NCBI GenBank assembly: GCA_007449985.2
Contig: VIIQ02000015.1
Location: 310,001-374,000, forward strand
Length of the DNA stretch: 64,000 bases
From: Desmodesmus armatus
Lineage: Eukaryota > Chlorophyta > Chlorophyceae > Sphaeropleales > Scenedesmaceae
Direction: 5' to 3'
The notes under the pieces are model-generated. The model was not told where the DNA came from, did not search any database, and saw only the letters and a list, made by a program, of their open reading frames with translations. This document shows, in pieces, positions 1-27,681 of this stretch; position 1 is the stretch's first letter; each line of letters begins with the position of its first letter. A program made the translations under genes and the position numbers.

Positions 1-130
1 GCTCACCCCAAAGCAATCTGTTATGCAGCTGCTTCCTGTTGCACGGGCAGACACACATGCGCTGCGATAGGCACACACTTGCCACTTGCTGACAAAAGGC
101 ACGCGCGCTGCTGTACCGTGTGGTTTGCAG

Positions 131-3100
131 CTGGTTGCTCCTCCCGGGCAGCATGTGAGTGGCACTGTGGAGCTGCTCAGTCTGAGCCCCTGCCGCAAGC
201 TGACGTGTCTGGAGGTGCTAACCAGCTCACGGCTCTATGTGCCCTTCACGCTCAAGACAGTCAGCCTGGCTACGCTTGCATGGCCCGACCTGGCAGCGTT
301 GAGGCTCAGCCTGTCAGGTGTGTGTGCATGTACGCATAGGATGCGCTTGCTGAAGCGTACGTGCCAGCTTGACTCTGCTGACTGGCCGGTGGCTGCTTCC
401 ACTATGCTGGATGCAAGGAGCTTGAAGAGCCGAACTTGCTAGCTAGATGCTGTAGGTTCTCATTTTCCCACATGCTACAGCCCACATACCTGTCATCACA
501 CACAAGCACCCGGTAGCCATGCACATGGCACATGCGGCAGCTGATTCAGCTGCCTGTGCGACAAAAGCTTCATGCGCGTGACCCCTCCTGCTGCTGTAGG
601 GCGGCGTGAGCTGATGCCAGAGGCGCTCGACATGTGCGACAACTTTACAGCACTGAAAGAGCTGCAGCTGTTCAGCCCGCTGGAAGATGCTCCGATTGAA
701 GACTTGCAGGTGGGTTGTGTCTGCTTTTGTGTGTTGTCAAAGGTGCTGCCGCGCTCATGGCGCCTGGTCAAATATAGACGTGCTCTAGGACTTGAGGGTT
801 TCTGCTGGGCGGCAAGGAAACCATGCTGTGCTGGCCCACGATGGGCACTTGTTTTGACCCTTGACACGACTGCTTTGTGCGTGTTTCTTACTCACAGCCG
901 GGCGCAGTGGAGGCTGCAGCAGATGCCATGCGCAGCAGCTGGGCTGGTTGGGCTGCTGACAGGCTCGGTAGCCTGTTCAGTGGTGGCACAAATGGCGGCA
1001 CCGCTCCTGCAGGCGCTGTCAGCACAGCTGGGCGCATCAGTGGCAGCACTCTCAGCAGGGGCGGCAGCGGCATCAGCAGCCCACCAGCCCCAATCCTGCG
1101 GCAGGACCTGCACCAGCGAAGCTTGGTGCAGCAGGTGCACTGGAAGCACCATGAGGCAGCACACGTGCAGCACATGCAGGAACAGCACAGCGCGCAGGGT
1201 GCCACGGGCGCTCACAGCCACCACCTTGCATGCAGCACGCTGCAGGACAAGCAGCCCCTGCCACCTGCTGTGGCCTCATTCCAGCAGCACAAGCTTATGA
1301 AAGCAGGCTCCTTGTTTGCTGCGACAGTGCCTGGCATGCAGGAAGGGCAGGCAGGAGGCTTGGACCAGCAAGGGAGTGGAGCATGGTCCCCAACATGGCT
1401 CCTGCGGTCCTTCATGCCTTTCGGGTCTCCGGCGTCAGGCGCGCTCAGCACAGCTGAGAGCCCCATGGCGCAGCAGCACAAGGGGTCATGGACGCTTTTG
1501 GACGCTTGCAAGGTAAGTGCCTGTCCCTGTTTGGTGCAGTTGTGGACATGTGCATGGGACCAGCAGGAGGGCAGGTTCCAGCTGCTTGTCTCCAGGCGGG
1601 GCGGACATGCATGTGCAGACATGTACAGATGTACATGTGTGCACAGTGATGATCTCAAGGCACGGTGTGCATGCTGCATGGTGCTGTGCTGGGGTCCTGT
1701 ATAGAGTGCTGGCGTGCTGAGTGACCTTGTTGCCTTTGTTTGTGCAGGGTTCCGCACCAGTGCGAGCAGCGTCCTTGGACTCTCGCCAGGCTTGGTTGCC
1801 TGGTCAACAGCAGCAGCAACCCCAAGGCAGCCGCTTGCAGCACAGCAGCAGCACAGCAGGCACCGGTGCTGTCGCGGTCTCGCAGGATGCTGTGAGCGCA
1901 CTGCGCCGTGCGGCCACCATCAGTGAGCACGGAGCAGCAGAGCTGGCAACCTTGCAGCGGCGCGCGAGCAGTCCTTCGGCGGTTGCTGCACCTGGCCTGG
2001 ACTTGGCCATGTACAGGGCTTCTGGACGCTTGCTGCCATTGAACCTGAACTACATGCCCAAAGGCCTGACCAAGTAAGGCTCGTATGTGCTTGCAAGGCA
2101 GGGGGATGGGTGACTGCCTGATTCACTACAGTCGCTTGTGCTTGTTTCTCACAAAGCTTCATGCTGCAATCGCAACCAACGCATGGGGCGATTCAACCCT
2201 TCTAGCACATGGGTGTGTTGTCTGGATGAGCCCTTGACATGCATGTCTTGCAGAACACAAAGGTCAACTGTTTTGATGTGCTCTGGCTGTGCTGCTGCTG
2301 TGCAGGCTGTGCCTGGAGTCGTACCACCTGTTAGCGATAGGCATGCCGGACTCCGCAACTCAGTCCAGCACTGTACCAATACAAGAGAGTGACAGCAGCG
2401 TGTGTGAGCAGCAGGGACAGCAGGATGATGATGGCAGTGCAGGAGCAGAAGGCATAGGCCCAGGTGTGCAGCCAAAACTACCAGCATGTGAGAAGACAGG
2501 CCCAGACCAAGCAGAGTTGCTTGCAGGCGCGTCAGTGCCTGTCAGCAGAGCAGCGGTGACAGACGCAGGTGCTGCAGTCAGCACAGCTCTACTGGCAATC
2601 CAGGGAGTCGCTTGCAGTGCAGGGGGCAGCTTGAACACTCTGCACGCCAGCAGCAACAGCACCCAGGCTAATCCTGCGCTGGTGCGCAGCCTGCTGCCGC
2701 AGCTACCACTGCCCCACCTCCTGCATCTGGAATTGGACGGTTGCAGGTAAGAGCGCCACAGCTGTGGCTTGCCAAATTAGTGTACTGCTCAATTCCACTT
2801 GCTGTCAGTGCGCGTGTGGGGTTCGGTCAGAACGTTTCATGCACTTTCACCAGCCGGCAGGCCTACAGCATGTGGACTGCGCGCCTTACAATCAGCGTAG
2901 TACTGCGATATCGTCAAGTCCACAGAATTGACGCCACAACCTGTGCTCCGCTTTGCAGGATTGACGATGACACCATGGCTGCGCTGCTGAAGTCCAGCCC
3001 GGCTCTGAGGGCCCTTGAGGTTGCAGGTGCGCGATGCGTGTTGCAGGTCGTATGCCTTGGGCCAGCGCGTTGCAGTGCAGGAAGCGGCATGCATGCAGTC

Positions 3101-3572
3101 ATCACAAGCTCCAAGCTGACAGCCAGGCCAGCGCGCTGTGCGCAGCGTTTTCTAAGCTGCTGCGCATGTTTGTGCTGTTGCAGGACTGGGGGGCTTGACA
3201 GACACTGGGCTGTCGCAGGTCAGTTCTCTCCAGCACCTGACACGCCTCTGCGTGGAGGCGGAGGAGACCACTGGGATCAGCCTTGCCAGTCTGGCAGCAG
3301 TGCGGCGCCTGCACCGGCTCAAGAAGCTGCACTGGTGCAGCAGGGACAGCTTGCATGGGCCCATGGACACAGACCTGCTCACGGCACAGCTCAGCGGCCT
3401 CACTGGGCTGCGACAGCTGGTGTTGCTGGTGGCGCCTGATTCGCCAGCGTACTCCATGAGCGGCTGGCGCGTCGTCCTGCAGCGCAGACTCCCCCTGTGC
3501 AGGCTGGTGTGCAGGCGCGAGATGCTGCAGCTTGATGCGTGGGGGGATGTGCCTGAAGAGCGCGCTGTTTGA
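131..3572 (+). CDS. Leucine-rich repeat protein, 5' end outside window
   Basis: Seven exons join in phase: 131-317, 600-709, 898-1512, 1748-2073, 2306-2746, 2959-3026 and 3184-3572 (TGA). They give about 711 residues of open frame; the start codon and first exon(s) lie upstream of the window. LRR-like segments occur near the N-terminus (LTCLEVL, LAALRLSLS, LKELQLF) and the C-terminus (LLHLELDGC, LRALEVAGLGGLTDTGLSQV, LQHLTRLCVE, LTGLRQLVLL). The LTDTGLSQV type suggests an RNI/F-box-like LRR fold, a family that usually mediates protein-protein contacts. Between the two LRR blocks lie about 350 residues of Ser/Gln/Ala-rich low-complexity sequence (exons 3-5), common in green-algal proteins. No F-box is visible, but the N-terminus is missing. 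Exon 2 has an inverted degenerate copy near 6.7-6.9 kb. Substrate and partner are unknown. Confidence 0.75.
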
Positions 3573-4221
3573 GTTGTGGGTTTGAGGTGTATTTGTATCT
3601 TTGGCAAAGGTTCTTTGCATGATCGTGCCTTGCGCTCCAGGTGGGAATGCCGCCTGTGCCTTCTGGGCTGGTATCCTGCACAGTCAGGCACCTTGGCCTT
3701 GCACGTATCGTCAGGCAGGATGGTGATAATGAGCGTGACTTGCATGTTGTGTCAGATGTGGCGTTGTTTGTTGGCAACGTACAAGGCTCCTTATGGCTGC
3801 AGGCAGCTGGTTGCAGCCTGTTGTGCTTTAAAACGCTTAGGTCAAGACACAGCTCGACCTTGTGATCCTCATGCAGATGGTACTGGTTGACTTTGTGAGC
3901 ATGTTGCAAGGTGGGTCTGCTGTGCTGTGCTGGACCAGCCTGACTTGTGTGGCCCTGCCTGGTTCCGGGCTTTCGCATGCGTTTTCTGCGCTTCTGTGAT
4001 CATGGCTGCGCTAGTTCTCGCGCACGCACAGTGTCGGCAACAGTGGTCGTTGACAACCCCGGGTTCTGATCAGTTGTTGGTTTGAAAATTGTAACAACGC
4101 CTCTTGTACGCCAAATTTTTTCCACTTGCATGTCTCTTTGCTATCTGTCCGTCAACAAGTGCACCAAGCAATCGCAAGCACTAGCAGCATCCGGCAAGCC
4201 CGTCTCGCGCCAAGTGAAGAA
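3573..4221. other. Intergenic: 3' UTR of LRR gene and promoter of secreted-protein gene
   Basis: No supported gene. A TGTAA motif at 4090-4094 could be the polyadenylation signal of the LRR gene, but it is over 500 nt past the stop. The remainder must hold the promoter and 5' UTR of the gene starting at 4222. I see no clear TATA box. Confidence 0.5.
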
Positions 4222-5906
4222 ATGAAGACTCCAGCACTCCTGCTGCTGCTCAGCCTCGCCGTTTTGGTTCAGCATGCATCCGCCGGCTGCTTCAGCTGGC
4301 CTTCCCATTCCAGCATCGACAAGTGAGCAGCAGCGGTAATCCACGAGGCCGGGCAAGACAGCAGCTGCGTGCAAAGTGCCGTCCACCCCTCTCGCTGACG
4401 TTTGCTGGTGATGCATGCAGGCAGACGATTATCAGCATCCGGAGGAAAGCAGATGGCATCCAGGTGAGGCTGCTGGCCCTGCACGTGCAGTACTGCTGCT
4501 GAGCAACAGCAGCAGCAGCTACCTACACAAGATGAATTGCAGCGCAGCAGCCCTCTGCTGCCCGAACTGATGCACCTGCATGTATACTAGCCATGCTTGA
4601 AGCACCCTCATGCAGGGCCCAGTCAACAAGCTGACGTCCTTTGCTGCTGCTCGTCATCTGCAGGTGTACAAGTTCTGTCCCGGTGTGGACTATGTTGTCA
4701 CTGTCCGCTTCCCTGAGCCCCGCTCCTTGAAGGTGGCTGCGGCAACTGGCATCTGGGAGGCTCTGACAGGCATCTGGTGAGGCCACACGCCCGGCGTGCA
4801 CAGTGTGCATGCATGGTTGTGCCTGTTGCAGGTTGCCAGCACACGGGTCTCCTGCAAGCTGCAGCAGAGCCACGTCAGCACTGCTGCCAGGCCTGCCTGC
4901 TCATCAGGTCTTGTCCCTGCCTTGCAGCCCCAACCAGACCGAGAAGACAGTGGCCAGCACCACTTTTCAGCTGCCATTCACCGTCCCTTGTGACATCGTA
5001 GGTAAGTGCGAGTGCTCAGCACATGCTATGTGCTGAACAAGCAAGCTAGCAAGTTGCAGTTCTCCTAGTGTATTGGTTGCATGCTCTCCTGAGCTGTTTG
5101 GCTGCATGCACGGTATCCCAGCACAACGTCATTCCTCCTGTCAACTGTCTGCAGGTGAACTCCTTGCCTTCAAGATTGCCAGCAAGGCCCAGCTGGCAGC
5201 CACCTTCCTGTCCAAGGAGATCAAGTTCCCTGTGAACCCACTGTCGTCCTGCCCCAAGTCAAGGTGCAGCCTCATCACCGGCACCCCCAACACCACCGTC
5301 ACCAACATGCTGACCGGCCTGCCCCTGTTCGACCTCTTCACCAAGATGGGTGTGACCATGGGCTTGGGCAAGAATCAGCTGCTGACATTCGATGTCTCCA
5401 AGCTCAACAAGTCCATGACGCCTGAAGCCTTCCTGCAGGTGCTGATGAGCATCGGCCAGTTCAAGGCGCTCAGCACCAAGACGCTGCTGGACCCCACCAT
5501 GGTCCTCAGCCTGCTCGGCAAGTTCAGCGGCGCTGTGGCACCCAGCAACAGCAACAACACAGCGATCTTGTTTTACAAGCAGTGCGACAAGATCCTGTCC
5601 CTGTGGCCCACCTTTTGGGGCCAGGCATCCACCACCGGCCTGTCCTCCTCCACCTACGTCGACCTGGCCACCAAGCTCATCTCAGCCAGCGGCGGTGCAT
5701 ACAACGCCACAACCCTGCAGGCGATGTTCACTTCCTTCCTGCAGCCCAAAAATCCTGCAGACAGCCTGCTCAACATGATGTCCGCCATTGGCAACATCCT
5801 TGCTGAAGGTGATGCTGACTTTGCCTGGCCCAGCACACCCACAGTCAGTGTCACCTCCTACATGAACCTGCTCGGCTCTTTCACCAGCCTGCTGAATGCC
5901 GCGTAG
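4222..5906 (+). CDS. Secreted Cys-containing protein, 360 aa, unknown function
   Basis: Five exons splice in phase: 4222-4322, 4421-4463, 4664-4776, 4928-5001 and 5155-5906 (TAG), giving 360 residues. The start is chosen because it opens with a classical signal peptide (MKTPALLLLLSLAVLVQHASAG), so the product should enter the secretory pathway. The N-terminal third carries scattered cysteines (GCFSW, KFCPGVD, IWC, VPCD, SSCPKSRC) suggesting disulfides. The remainder is helical and Ser/Thr/Asn-rich with several N-glycosylation sequons (for example NTTV, NKS, NNT, NAT). There is no transmembrane segment after the signal peptide. I do not recognise the family. A TGTAA signal lies 93 nt after the stop. 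A tandem defective copy follows at 6.9-8.4 kb, so this is the functional member of the pair. Confidence 0.8.
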
Positions 5907-6640
5907 CTGGGTTGACAGCAGGTTGTGAGGCAGGACCCGTGGCGCTGGCTGCTAGCCCCAGTGATTGCAATCATGGAGTGTTCCGTTGATGGTGGTCCTG
6001 TAAACTTCACCGTCAATTCCTCCTGTGACAGGACTGTTCGTTGAATGTGTGGTGTGTTTGTGAGTGTTGATCCAATGCTTGTGTGATTTAATAAGGTCTG
6101 CAGCAGGCTGGTGCTGCTCAGCACCTCAATCACTGCAGGGCGTTCCTGTTGGTATCTGTATCTTTGTTGTCACTGCCTGCAACACTGGCACTGACACTGT
6201 ATGATACTTGTGTGCTGGAAATACTGCACATGCAGCCTTGTACTGATTTGCATAGTTTCAGTGTATGTGTGCCTGCGTGCTGAGCACAGCATGCAAAGCT
6301 CTGTTTTCTCTCTACTGATTGTCTGTAAACGTGACGGTCAAAAAATTCTGGCTGTCGACCAAGGTTATGGACAGGCAGCCATGCAGTGACGGACTGCATG
6401 GCCGACTTGTGTGGCTCTGTGTGTCACAATGCTAGCATTTCAACAAAGGCGGCCTTGCTGGCTTCACCATGCAAGCTGCCACACACACAACTTCAGGCAG
6501 TCATCGGCATGCTGCTGCCGTTGTGATCAGCAGGTAGTACCAGTGCGCTGAGAAAGTGACCTGCAGGAGTGATTGCAATGCGCATCTCGTGCATGCAGTC
6601 AATGACAACAGCCAAGAATGCTGCAGGCAAGCAACATTGA
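4308..6640 (+). repeat. Tandem duplication, copy A (secreted-protein locus)
   Basis: Sequence from the end of exon 1 (CAGCATCGACAAGTGAGCAG) through the gene's 3' flank to about 6640 recurs in the same order at about 6885-8940. Shared landmarks beyond the gene include ACAGGCAGCCATGC (6371 and 8650) and AAGAATGCTGCAGGCAAGC (6614 and 8908). Confidence 0.85.
5999..6003 (+). terminator. TGTAA polyadenylation signal of secreted-protein gene
   Basis: TGTAA is the usual green-algal poly(A) signal. Here it sits 93 nt past the TAG of the upstream gene. The segment containing it is deleted in the tandem pseudogene copy. Confidence 0.55.
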
Positions 6641-6689
6641 TTGACCACCGGTGGCGGCGGTACCGCCTTGCCACTGCAGCAAGTCTATT

Positions 6690-6884
6690 TGCCCAGGTGT
6701 CATAAACGCGGTGATGTCCTTGACAAGCATAGAACAGACAATCCACCTGCAAGTCCTGAATTGGAGCATCCTCCATGGTCTCAACAGCTGCAGCTCCTTC
6801 AAGCACTGAGTGCTGTAAAGTTGTCACACATGTCAGGCGCCTCTGGCATCAGCTCACGCCCCTCTGCAGCAGCAGGACAGGTCA
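6690..6884 (-). pseudogene. Inverted fragment of the LRR gene (exon 2 and flanks)
   Basis: On the minus strand this stretch reads GRELMPEAPDMCDNFTAL and then, in another frame, KELQL and EDAPIQDLQ. It therefore matches exon 2 of the LRR gene (600-709) plus flanking intron. An insertion of about 8 nt after FTAL breaks the frame. It joins directly to the truncated tandem copy of the secreted-protein gene, replacing that copy's promoter, start codon and signal peptide. It is a rearrangement scar, not a working exon. Confidence 0.8.
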
Positions 6885-8450
6885 GCATCGACAAGTGAGC
6901 AGCAGAGCGGCAACCCACGAGGCCGGGCACGACAGCAGCTGCGTGCAGGGTGCCGTTCACACTGTACAGCTCTTGCTTATCACTGTTGCTGTCGACGCAT
7001 GCAGGCAGACGATGATCAGCATCAGAAAGAAGGCAGATGACGTCCAGGTGAGGTGTGCTGGCCCAGCACTGCTGCAGAACAACAACAACAACAGCAGCAG
7101 CAGCAGACATAAAACCTCTGTCACCGCACAGCAGCTCCGTGATTGATGCACATGCATGTCAGATAGCCCTGCAAGCACCCACATCAGAACCACTCGGCAA
7201 GCTGTCTTCCGGATCCTTGGCTGCTTACTGTCACCTGCAGGTGTACAAGTTCTGTCCTGGTGTGGACTAAGTGATCACAGTCCGCTTTCCCGAACCCTGC
7301 TCTATGAAGGTGGCTGCGGCAACTGGCATCTGGGAGGCTCTGACGTCAGGCATCTGGTGAGGCCACAAGCCATGTGCATGCATGTGTAAGACACTAAGCT
7401 TGCTTGCGTGGTTGCAGCTTGATGACACTGCATGGGTCTCCTGCAAGCTGCTGCGCAGGCAGAGCCATGTCAGCACTGCTGTCAAGTCTTCCTGCTCTGA
7501 TGTCCCGTCTTGTCCCTGCCTTGCAGCCCCAACCAGACAGAGAAGACAGTGGCCAGCACCACTTTTGAGCTGACATTCACAGTGCCCTGCGATATTTTGG
7601 GTAAGTGCGGGTGCTCAGCACAGGCTGCCACCTGACATGGCCTGCCTGCAGCGCTGCTGCAGGCTGGCGGGGCCTGCGCGCTGGCAGAGGCTCTCCTCAG
7701 CATCAATGATCACCAGCATGCACAGTGTCCGGGTCATGCTGGGATCCCAGCACAACGTCATTCCTCCTGTCAACTGTCTGCAAGTGAACTCCTTGCCTTC
7801 AAGATTGCCAGCAAGGCCCAGCTGGCAGCCACCTTCCTGTCCAAGGAGATCAAGTTCCCTGTGAACCCACTGTCGTCCTGCCCCAAGTCAAGGTGCAGCC
7901 TCATCACCGGCACCCCCAACACCACCGTCACCAACATGCTGACCGGCCTGCCCCTGTTCGACCTCTTCACCAAGATGGGTGTGACCATGGGCTTGGGCAA
8001 GAATCAGCTGCTGACATTCGATGTCTCCAAGCTCAACAAGTCCATGACGCCTGAAGCCTTCCTGCAGGTGCTGATGAGCATCGGCCAGTTCAAGGCGCTC
8101 AGCACCAAGATGCTGCTGGACCCCACCATGGTCCTCAGCCTGCTCGGCAAGTTCAGCGGCGCTGTGGCACCCAGCAACAGCAACAACACAGCGATCTTGT
8201 TTTACAAGCAGTGCGACAAGATCCTGTCCCTGTGGCCCACCTTCTGGGGCCAGGCATCCACCACCGGCCTGTCCTCCTCCACCTACGTCGACCTGGCCAC
8301 CAAGCTCATCTCAGCCAGCGGCGGTGCATACAACGCCACAACCCTGCAGGCGATGTTCACTTCCTTCCTGCAGCCCAAAAATCCTGCAGACAGCCTGCTC
8401 AACATGATGTCCGCCATTGGCAACATCCTTGCTGAAGGTGATGCTGATTT
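6885..8450 (+). pseudogene. Degenerate tandem copy of the 360-aa secreted-protein gene
   Basis: Direct copy of 4308-5817. Exon 1 is lost except for its last bases, so there is no ATG or signal peptide. The exon 2 copy (about 7005-7047) is intact. In the exon 3 copy (about 7241-7357) the codon after VYKFCPGVD is TAA instead of TAT, and a few extra bases occur near the end. The exon 4 copy (7527-7600) is recognisable. The exon 5 copy (7785-8447) is nearly identical to the parent, but the 5' exons and introns have clearly diverged. Homology to exon 5 stops after EGDAD, then jumps to parental 3' flank (about 6160 onward), deleting the last 30 codons, the stop and the TGTAA signal. Not expected to make a functional product. 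Confidence 0.85.
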
Positions 8451-8940
8451 ATATTTGGCTGTCACTGCCTGCAACAATGGCATTGACATAGATGTGTGCT
8501 GGAAATACTGCACATGCAGCCTCGCACTGATTTGCATAGCGCATGTGCGCCTGTGTGCTGAGCACAGCGTGCAAAGCTCTGGGCAACTGCAACCTATTGC
8601 TGTCAGCGTGAATGTCAAATATTTGTCCATGAGCCGACCAAGGTCATGGACAGGCAGCCATGCGTGACGGACCGTGCAGGCTGCTGCAGCCATTCGGCAT
8701 GGGCCACTTGTATGGCTGTGTGTGCCGCCAATGCTAGCATTCCAACAAAAGGAGGTTTTCTGGCTCTACCATCCAAGGTGCCACACGCAAAACTCCAGGC
8801 AGTCATCAGCATGCTGCTACCATGGTACTCTGCCAGTGAAATGTGAAAGCGACCTGCATGAGTGATTGCAATGCGCACCTCCCGCATGCAGTCACTGACA
8901 AATGCCAAGAATGCTGCAGGCAAGCCACACATTGGGCACC
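6885..8940 (+). repeat. Tandem duplication, copy B
   Basis: Second copy of the 4308-6640 unit, shortened by a deletion of roughly 340 bp that removes the end of exon 5 and the start of the 3' UTR. The tract 7744-8447 differs from 5116-5816 at only a few positions, whereas the flanking parts differ much more. Confidence 0.8.
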
Positions 8941-9608
8941 TTGTGTCGAGCACCTCCATTCCTGAGAACTTGGAGGGGTGCACTGTGAAGTGCAAGGCAG
9001 CTCAACAATGCTGCTGGCCACTGCCTATCCAGTCTGCTTGAAACTTCTGGCCTGCCCCTGACTAGAGAGCAACCTTGGTGCTGCATTGAGTCCGACCCTT
9101 CGACATGGTCAGTTGCGTCCCATGTCATTGTTGCTGATGAGCAGCTCCGCTCGTCCCTGGCCAGACTACGAGCAAGTACCGTCTCACCAGCAGCGTCAGT
9201 CACCAGCTGCAGCGGCAAGCGTGTGGTGTGAGCTGTATGAAGGTCACTAGCCATACAGCGCAACAGAATCTGTGTTTTGGGTGGTAGATGTTCAATGGCA
9301 ACCCACGAAACCATGCAACTTGCATGATGCTCTGTTTCTACGCACATGGCGTGCTTGCCGCCTTGCGTTGTCGGCGCGCCCAGACCCCGCCTGAGCAGCG
9401 TTACACCACCATGAAAGCATGATTCTGTACGAATCAAAGCTTGAGTGAAAAGTTTTGACAGCCATGAGGTAAACCGCTACACGGTTAACACAAAACCCTG
9501 CTGCTCTCCTCTATCCACGACAACGAGATCACGAAACATCCCAAGCAATGCTTGGGATGCTTAGCATCGACTGCTGCCCAACTACACTCTTGGTCTCGGT
9601 TTGATCAC
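8941..9608. other. Intergenic, no supported gene
   Basis: I see no spliceable coding sequence. The segment should include the promoter and 5' leader of the glycosyltransferase gene beginning at 9609. Confidence 0.5.
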
Positions 9609-11799
9609 ATGTTGCGGTGCATGTGCCTGCTGCTAGTGGCATGGGCAGCTGTCCTGCCTGATTGTGCAGCACGTCTGTTTACAGGACCTGATGAGCGACC
9701 CTACAAGGTTGGGCTTACAAAAATGTCAGCAAGAGTACGATTGAAAGTAAAGGGCAGCTCTGCAGATACAATCAGGCCCACAACAACAGCGCAGCAGCGG
9801 TTTTCAGGAGCAGTTGGGCAGGCAGTTGGTGACACAGCTGCTCTCAACAGTGCAGTAAAGAGTTCAGCAGACCTACCCCCTCCTGATCACTGCCCTGCCT
9901 GGATGGCAGAGTATGCAGCATTCCATGCACAGCAGCGAGGGCAGCCTGGGGCAAGGTGAGCCATACTGGCAGTTGCGTTCTTGCTCAACTAATTCACGCC
10001 TGTACAGCCCGCTGTCGATGTGGTTTCCAAGTCAGAGAACGCAATCTGCAGCAGAACAACAGCAGCCTATGCCTTGACATCAAGCTCACCCTGCTGCAGG
10101 TACCTCATTCACAGTGTCAGGCTTGGTAAAAGTGGACTAGGTGACAGGATCAGGGGTATGCTGTTCAGCACACGCCTGGCAGCATCCAGCAAGCGAGTCG
10201 TGCTGTTCACCTGGAAAGGTGACCCGGACGAGCCACAAGCCTTCTTTGAGCCTGCTGGCAGCATAGACTGGAGACTGGAGGGCACAGGATACCAGGAGGA
10301 AATCCTGCAGAACTCAGCACACACAAACAGCATGGAGCTAGATATGTACAACTGGATGCCGGAGCAGCAGGAGACTTTGCAGAAGGTCAAGCAAGGCTTC
10401 CTGCAGACACTGCAGGACAAACAGTATGTCACGGTCTTCACAAACGAACGAGGAGAAGCAGACTGTGCTGGGTGCCCACCTTTGGATGGCCCCATGCGAG
10501 TGCAGGACAGCACTGGCAGCCTTGAGAAGGGACACAATTCACCGGCATGCCTTTTTCGCATGCTGTTCACACCAAGGTGAGGCCGGCGTTTGCAGCGACT
10601 AGAGTTGTGTGCTGATGCCATCTGGCCAGCCAAACCTCTGGTTCTGGGTGGCCCACATAAGGTACCAGCACGCACGGTCTTCCAGGAGTCTGTGGAAGGT
10701 CTGTGTGAGTCCTGCAGACACAGCATGCATCATCCTTGGTAGATGCCACTTCTGACAGTGACAGTTTGGTTGAAGGCTGTCATAGGTACTACCCAGTAAT
10801 CATCGCCATCCACTGACATGCGCCATCCGCTGGTGTGAGTGGCTCTTACTACTGTCACAGTAGTTGGGCGCGAGCGCCTAGCATCACCTGATGCCCCCTG
10901 GCTGACCAGTGTTTGTTGCCTGCGGTCTTTGCAGTGCTGCACTGGAGGAAGCAGCCTCTCAACAGTTGGCACAGCTGTTTGGGCCCAGCAGCCAGGCCCC
11001 AGGCTTTCAGTATGTTGCGGCACACTTGCGCCTTGGGGGGCTGGGGCACGAAGGCCATCTGAAGAAGGACAGAGGCACCGGCAAGGGGGAGCTGGCTGAT
11101 GTGATAGGCGCACTGAGTTGCGCACAGAAGCTGGGGCAAGGTGTGGGGTTGAACACCGACGAGGTGCCTCTGCTGCTGATCACTGACAACCACATGCTGA
11201 GGAGCTTTGTGCTGTCAGGAGGGCTGGTGAGTCGGGGAGCACTGCTTGCAGTTGTCTGTCAGCCTGATACTATCCTGCTATTCAAGCCACGCCGTGGTGG
11301 TGGGTATGGGTCGCATGTGCCTAGTGCCAGCCTGGCATAGTATGTGGAGTCACAACTACTAGCTTCAAGCTACTACTGTGTAGAATTATCCCCTGCTTGA
11401 CTATAGTCATGCTGCATGCTGACAGTCAAAGCCGCACAAGCAGCACATGCACTCAGCTTTTGAGCGTCAAGTGCAGCGACCCCTTTTACAGACTGCTGGC
11501 TGGCGCCCATCGCTGACATGATGCGCATGTGTGCTTTGGATGGATTGCAGGCGCATGCAGTCACACCCAACTTCCTACCCATCCACATGGCTCGGCTTGA
11601 CGATCAAGAGAAGGCTGGACATGCAGCCATGGCAACCTTCATTGACTTGATGCTGCTGGCAAGGGCTCAATGCTTGGTTGGCAGTGATTCTGGTTTCAGT
11701 GAGACAGCATGGATGCTGGGTGGTGGAAGGGGTTGTCTGGGACGACTGGACAAGCACAAAGGCATTTGTGGTTCAAAGAAACTGCCGAGCAGGATGTAA
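9609..11799 (+). CDS. Fucosyltransferase-like glycosyltransferase, 454 aa
   Basis: Four exons splice in phase: 9609-9955, 10100-10576, 10935-11226 and 11551-11799 (TAA). The chosen ATG precedes a hydrophobic stretch (MCLLLVAWAAVL, residues 5-16) that would act as signal peptide or type II anchor, placing the enzyme in the ER/Golgi lumen. Residues 117-140 (RLGKSGLGDRIRGMLFS) match the GLGDR-x-RG element of GDP-fucose-dependent (O-)fucosyltransferase-like families. AAHLRLGG (about 303-310) corresponds to their H-x-R-x-GG motif. The last exon has IHMARLDDQEKA followed by a helix and LVGSDSGFSETA (about 414-425), the usual S-x-SGFS-x-x-A nucleotide-sugar end motif. Acceptor and exact linkage cannot be told. 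A TGTAA overlaps the stop codon, so the 3' UTR could be extremely short, or a further exon may have been missed. Confidence 0.75.
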
Positions 11800-12075
11800 C
11801 ATTCAGTGTAGCGTCTGAAAGTGCCAGTGTCCAGCACGATGAGATGTTACAGCTGGTGGCAAGATGTTACACCCCTCATCTCCGTCAGCGTTGATGTATG
11901 TAGAGCTATTCGTGCAGCCAAACAGACGACCTTGCAAGGTCGACCATCGTCTGCACCAAACATGAAAACATGACTGCCAGTCTGCAGATCATGCTGCAGT
12001 CACAGTGGCGCTGCCAAGCACAGCGGCGCCAGGCGAGACGGCAGCAACGCTGGTCGCTGCACCCGGATTGGCCTG
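11800..12075. other. Convergent 3' UTR region
   Basis: Lies between the glycosyltransferase (+) and CC2D2A (-). TTACA at 11848-11852 and 11868-11872 reads TGTAA on the minus strand, about 200-230 nt past the CC2D2A stop; either could be its poly(A) signal. Transcripts may overlap. Confidence 0.45.

Positions 12076-27681
<15,606 letters not shown>

Noticed and set aside
8615..9437. Minus-strand ORFs of 126 and 181 codons next to the pseudogene
   Set aside because: The sequence is largely the duplicated 3' flank of the secreted-protein gene; codons look random and no domain is visible.
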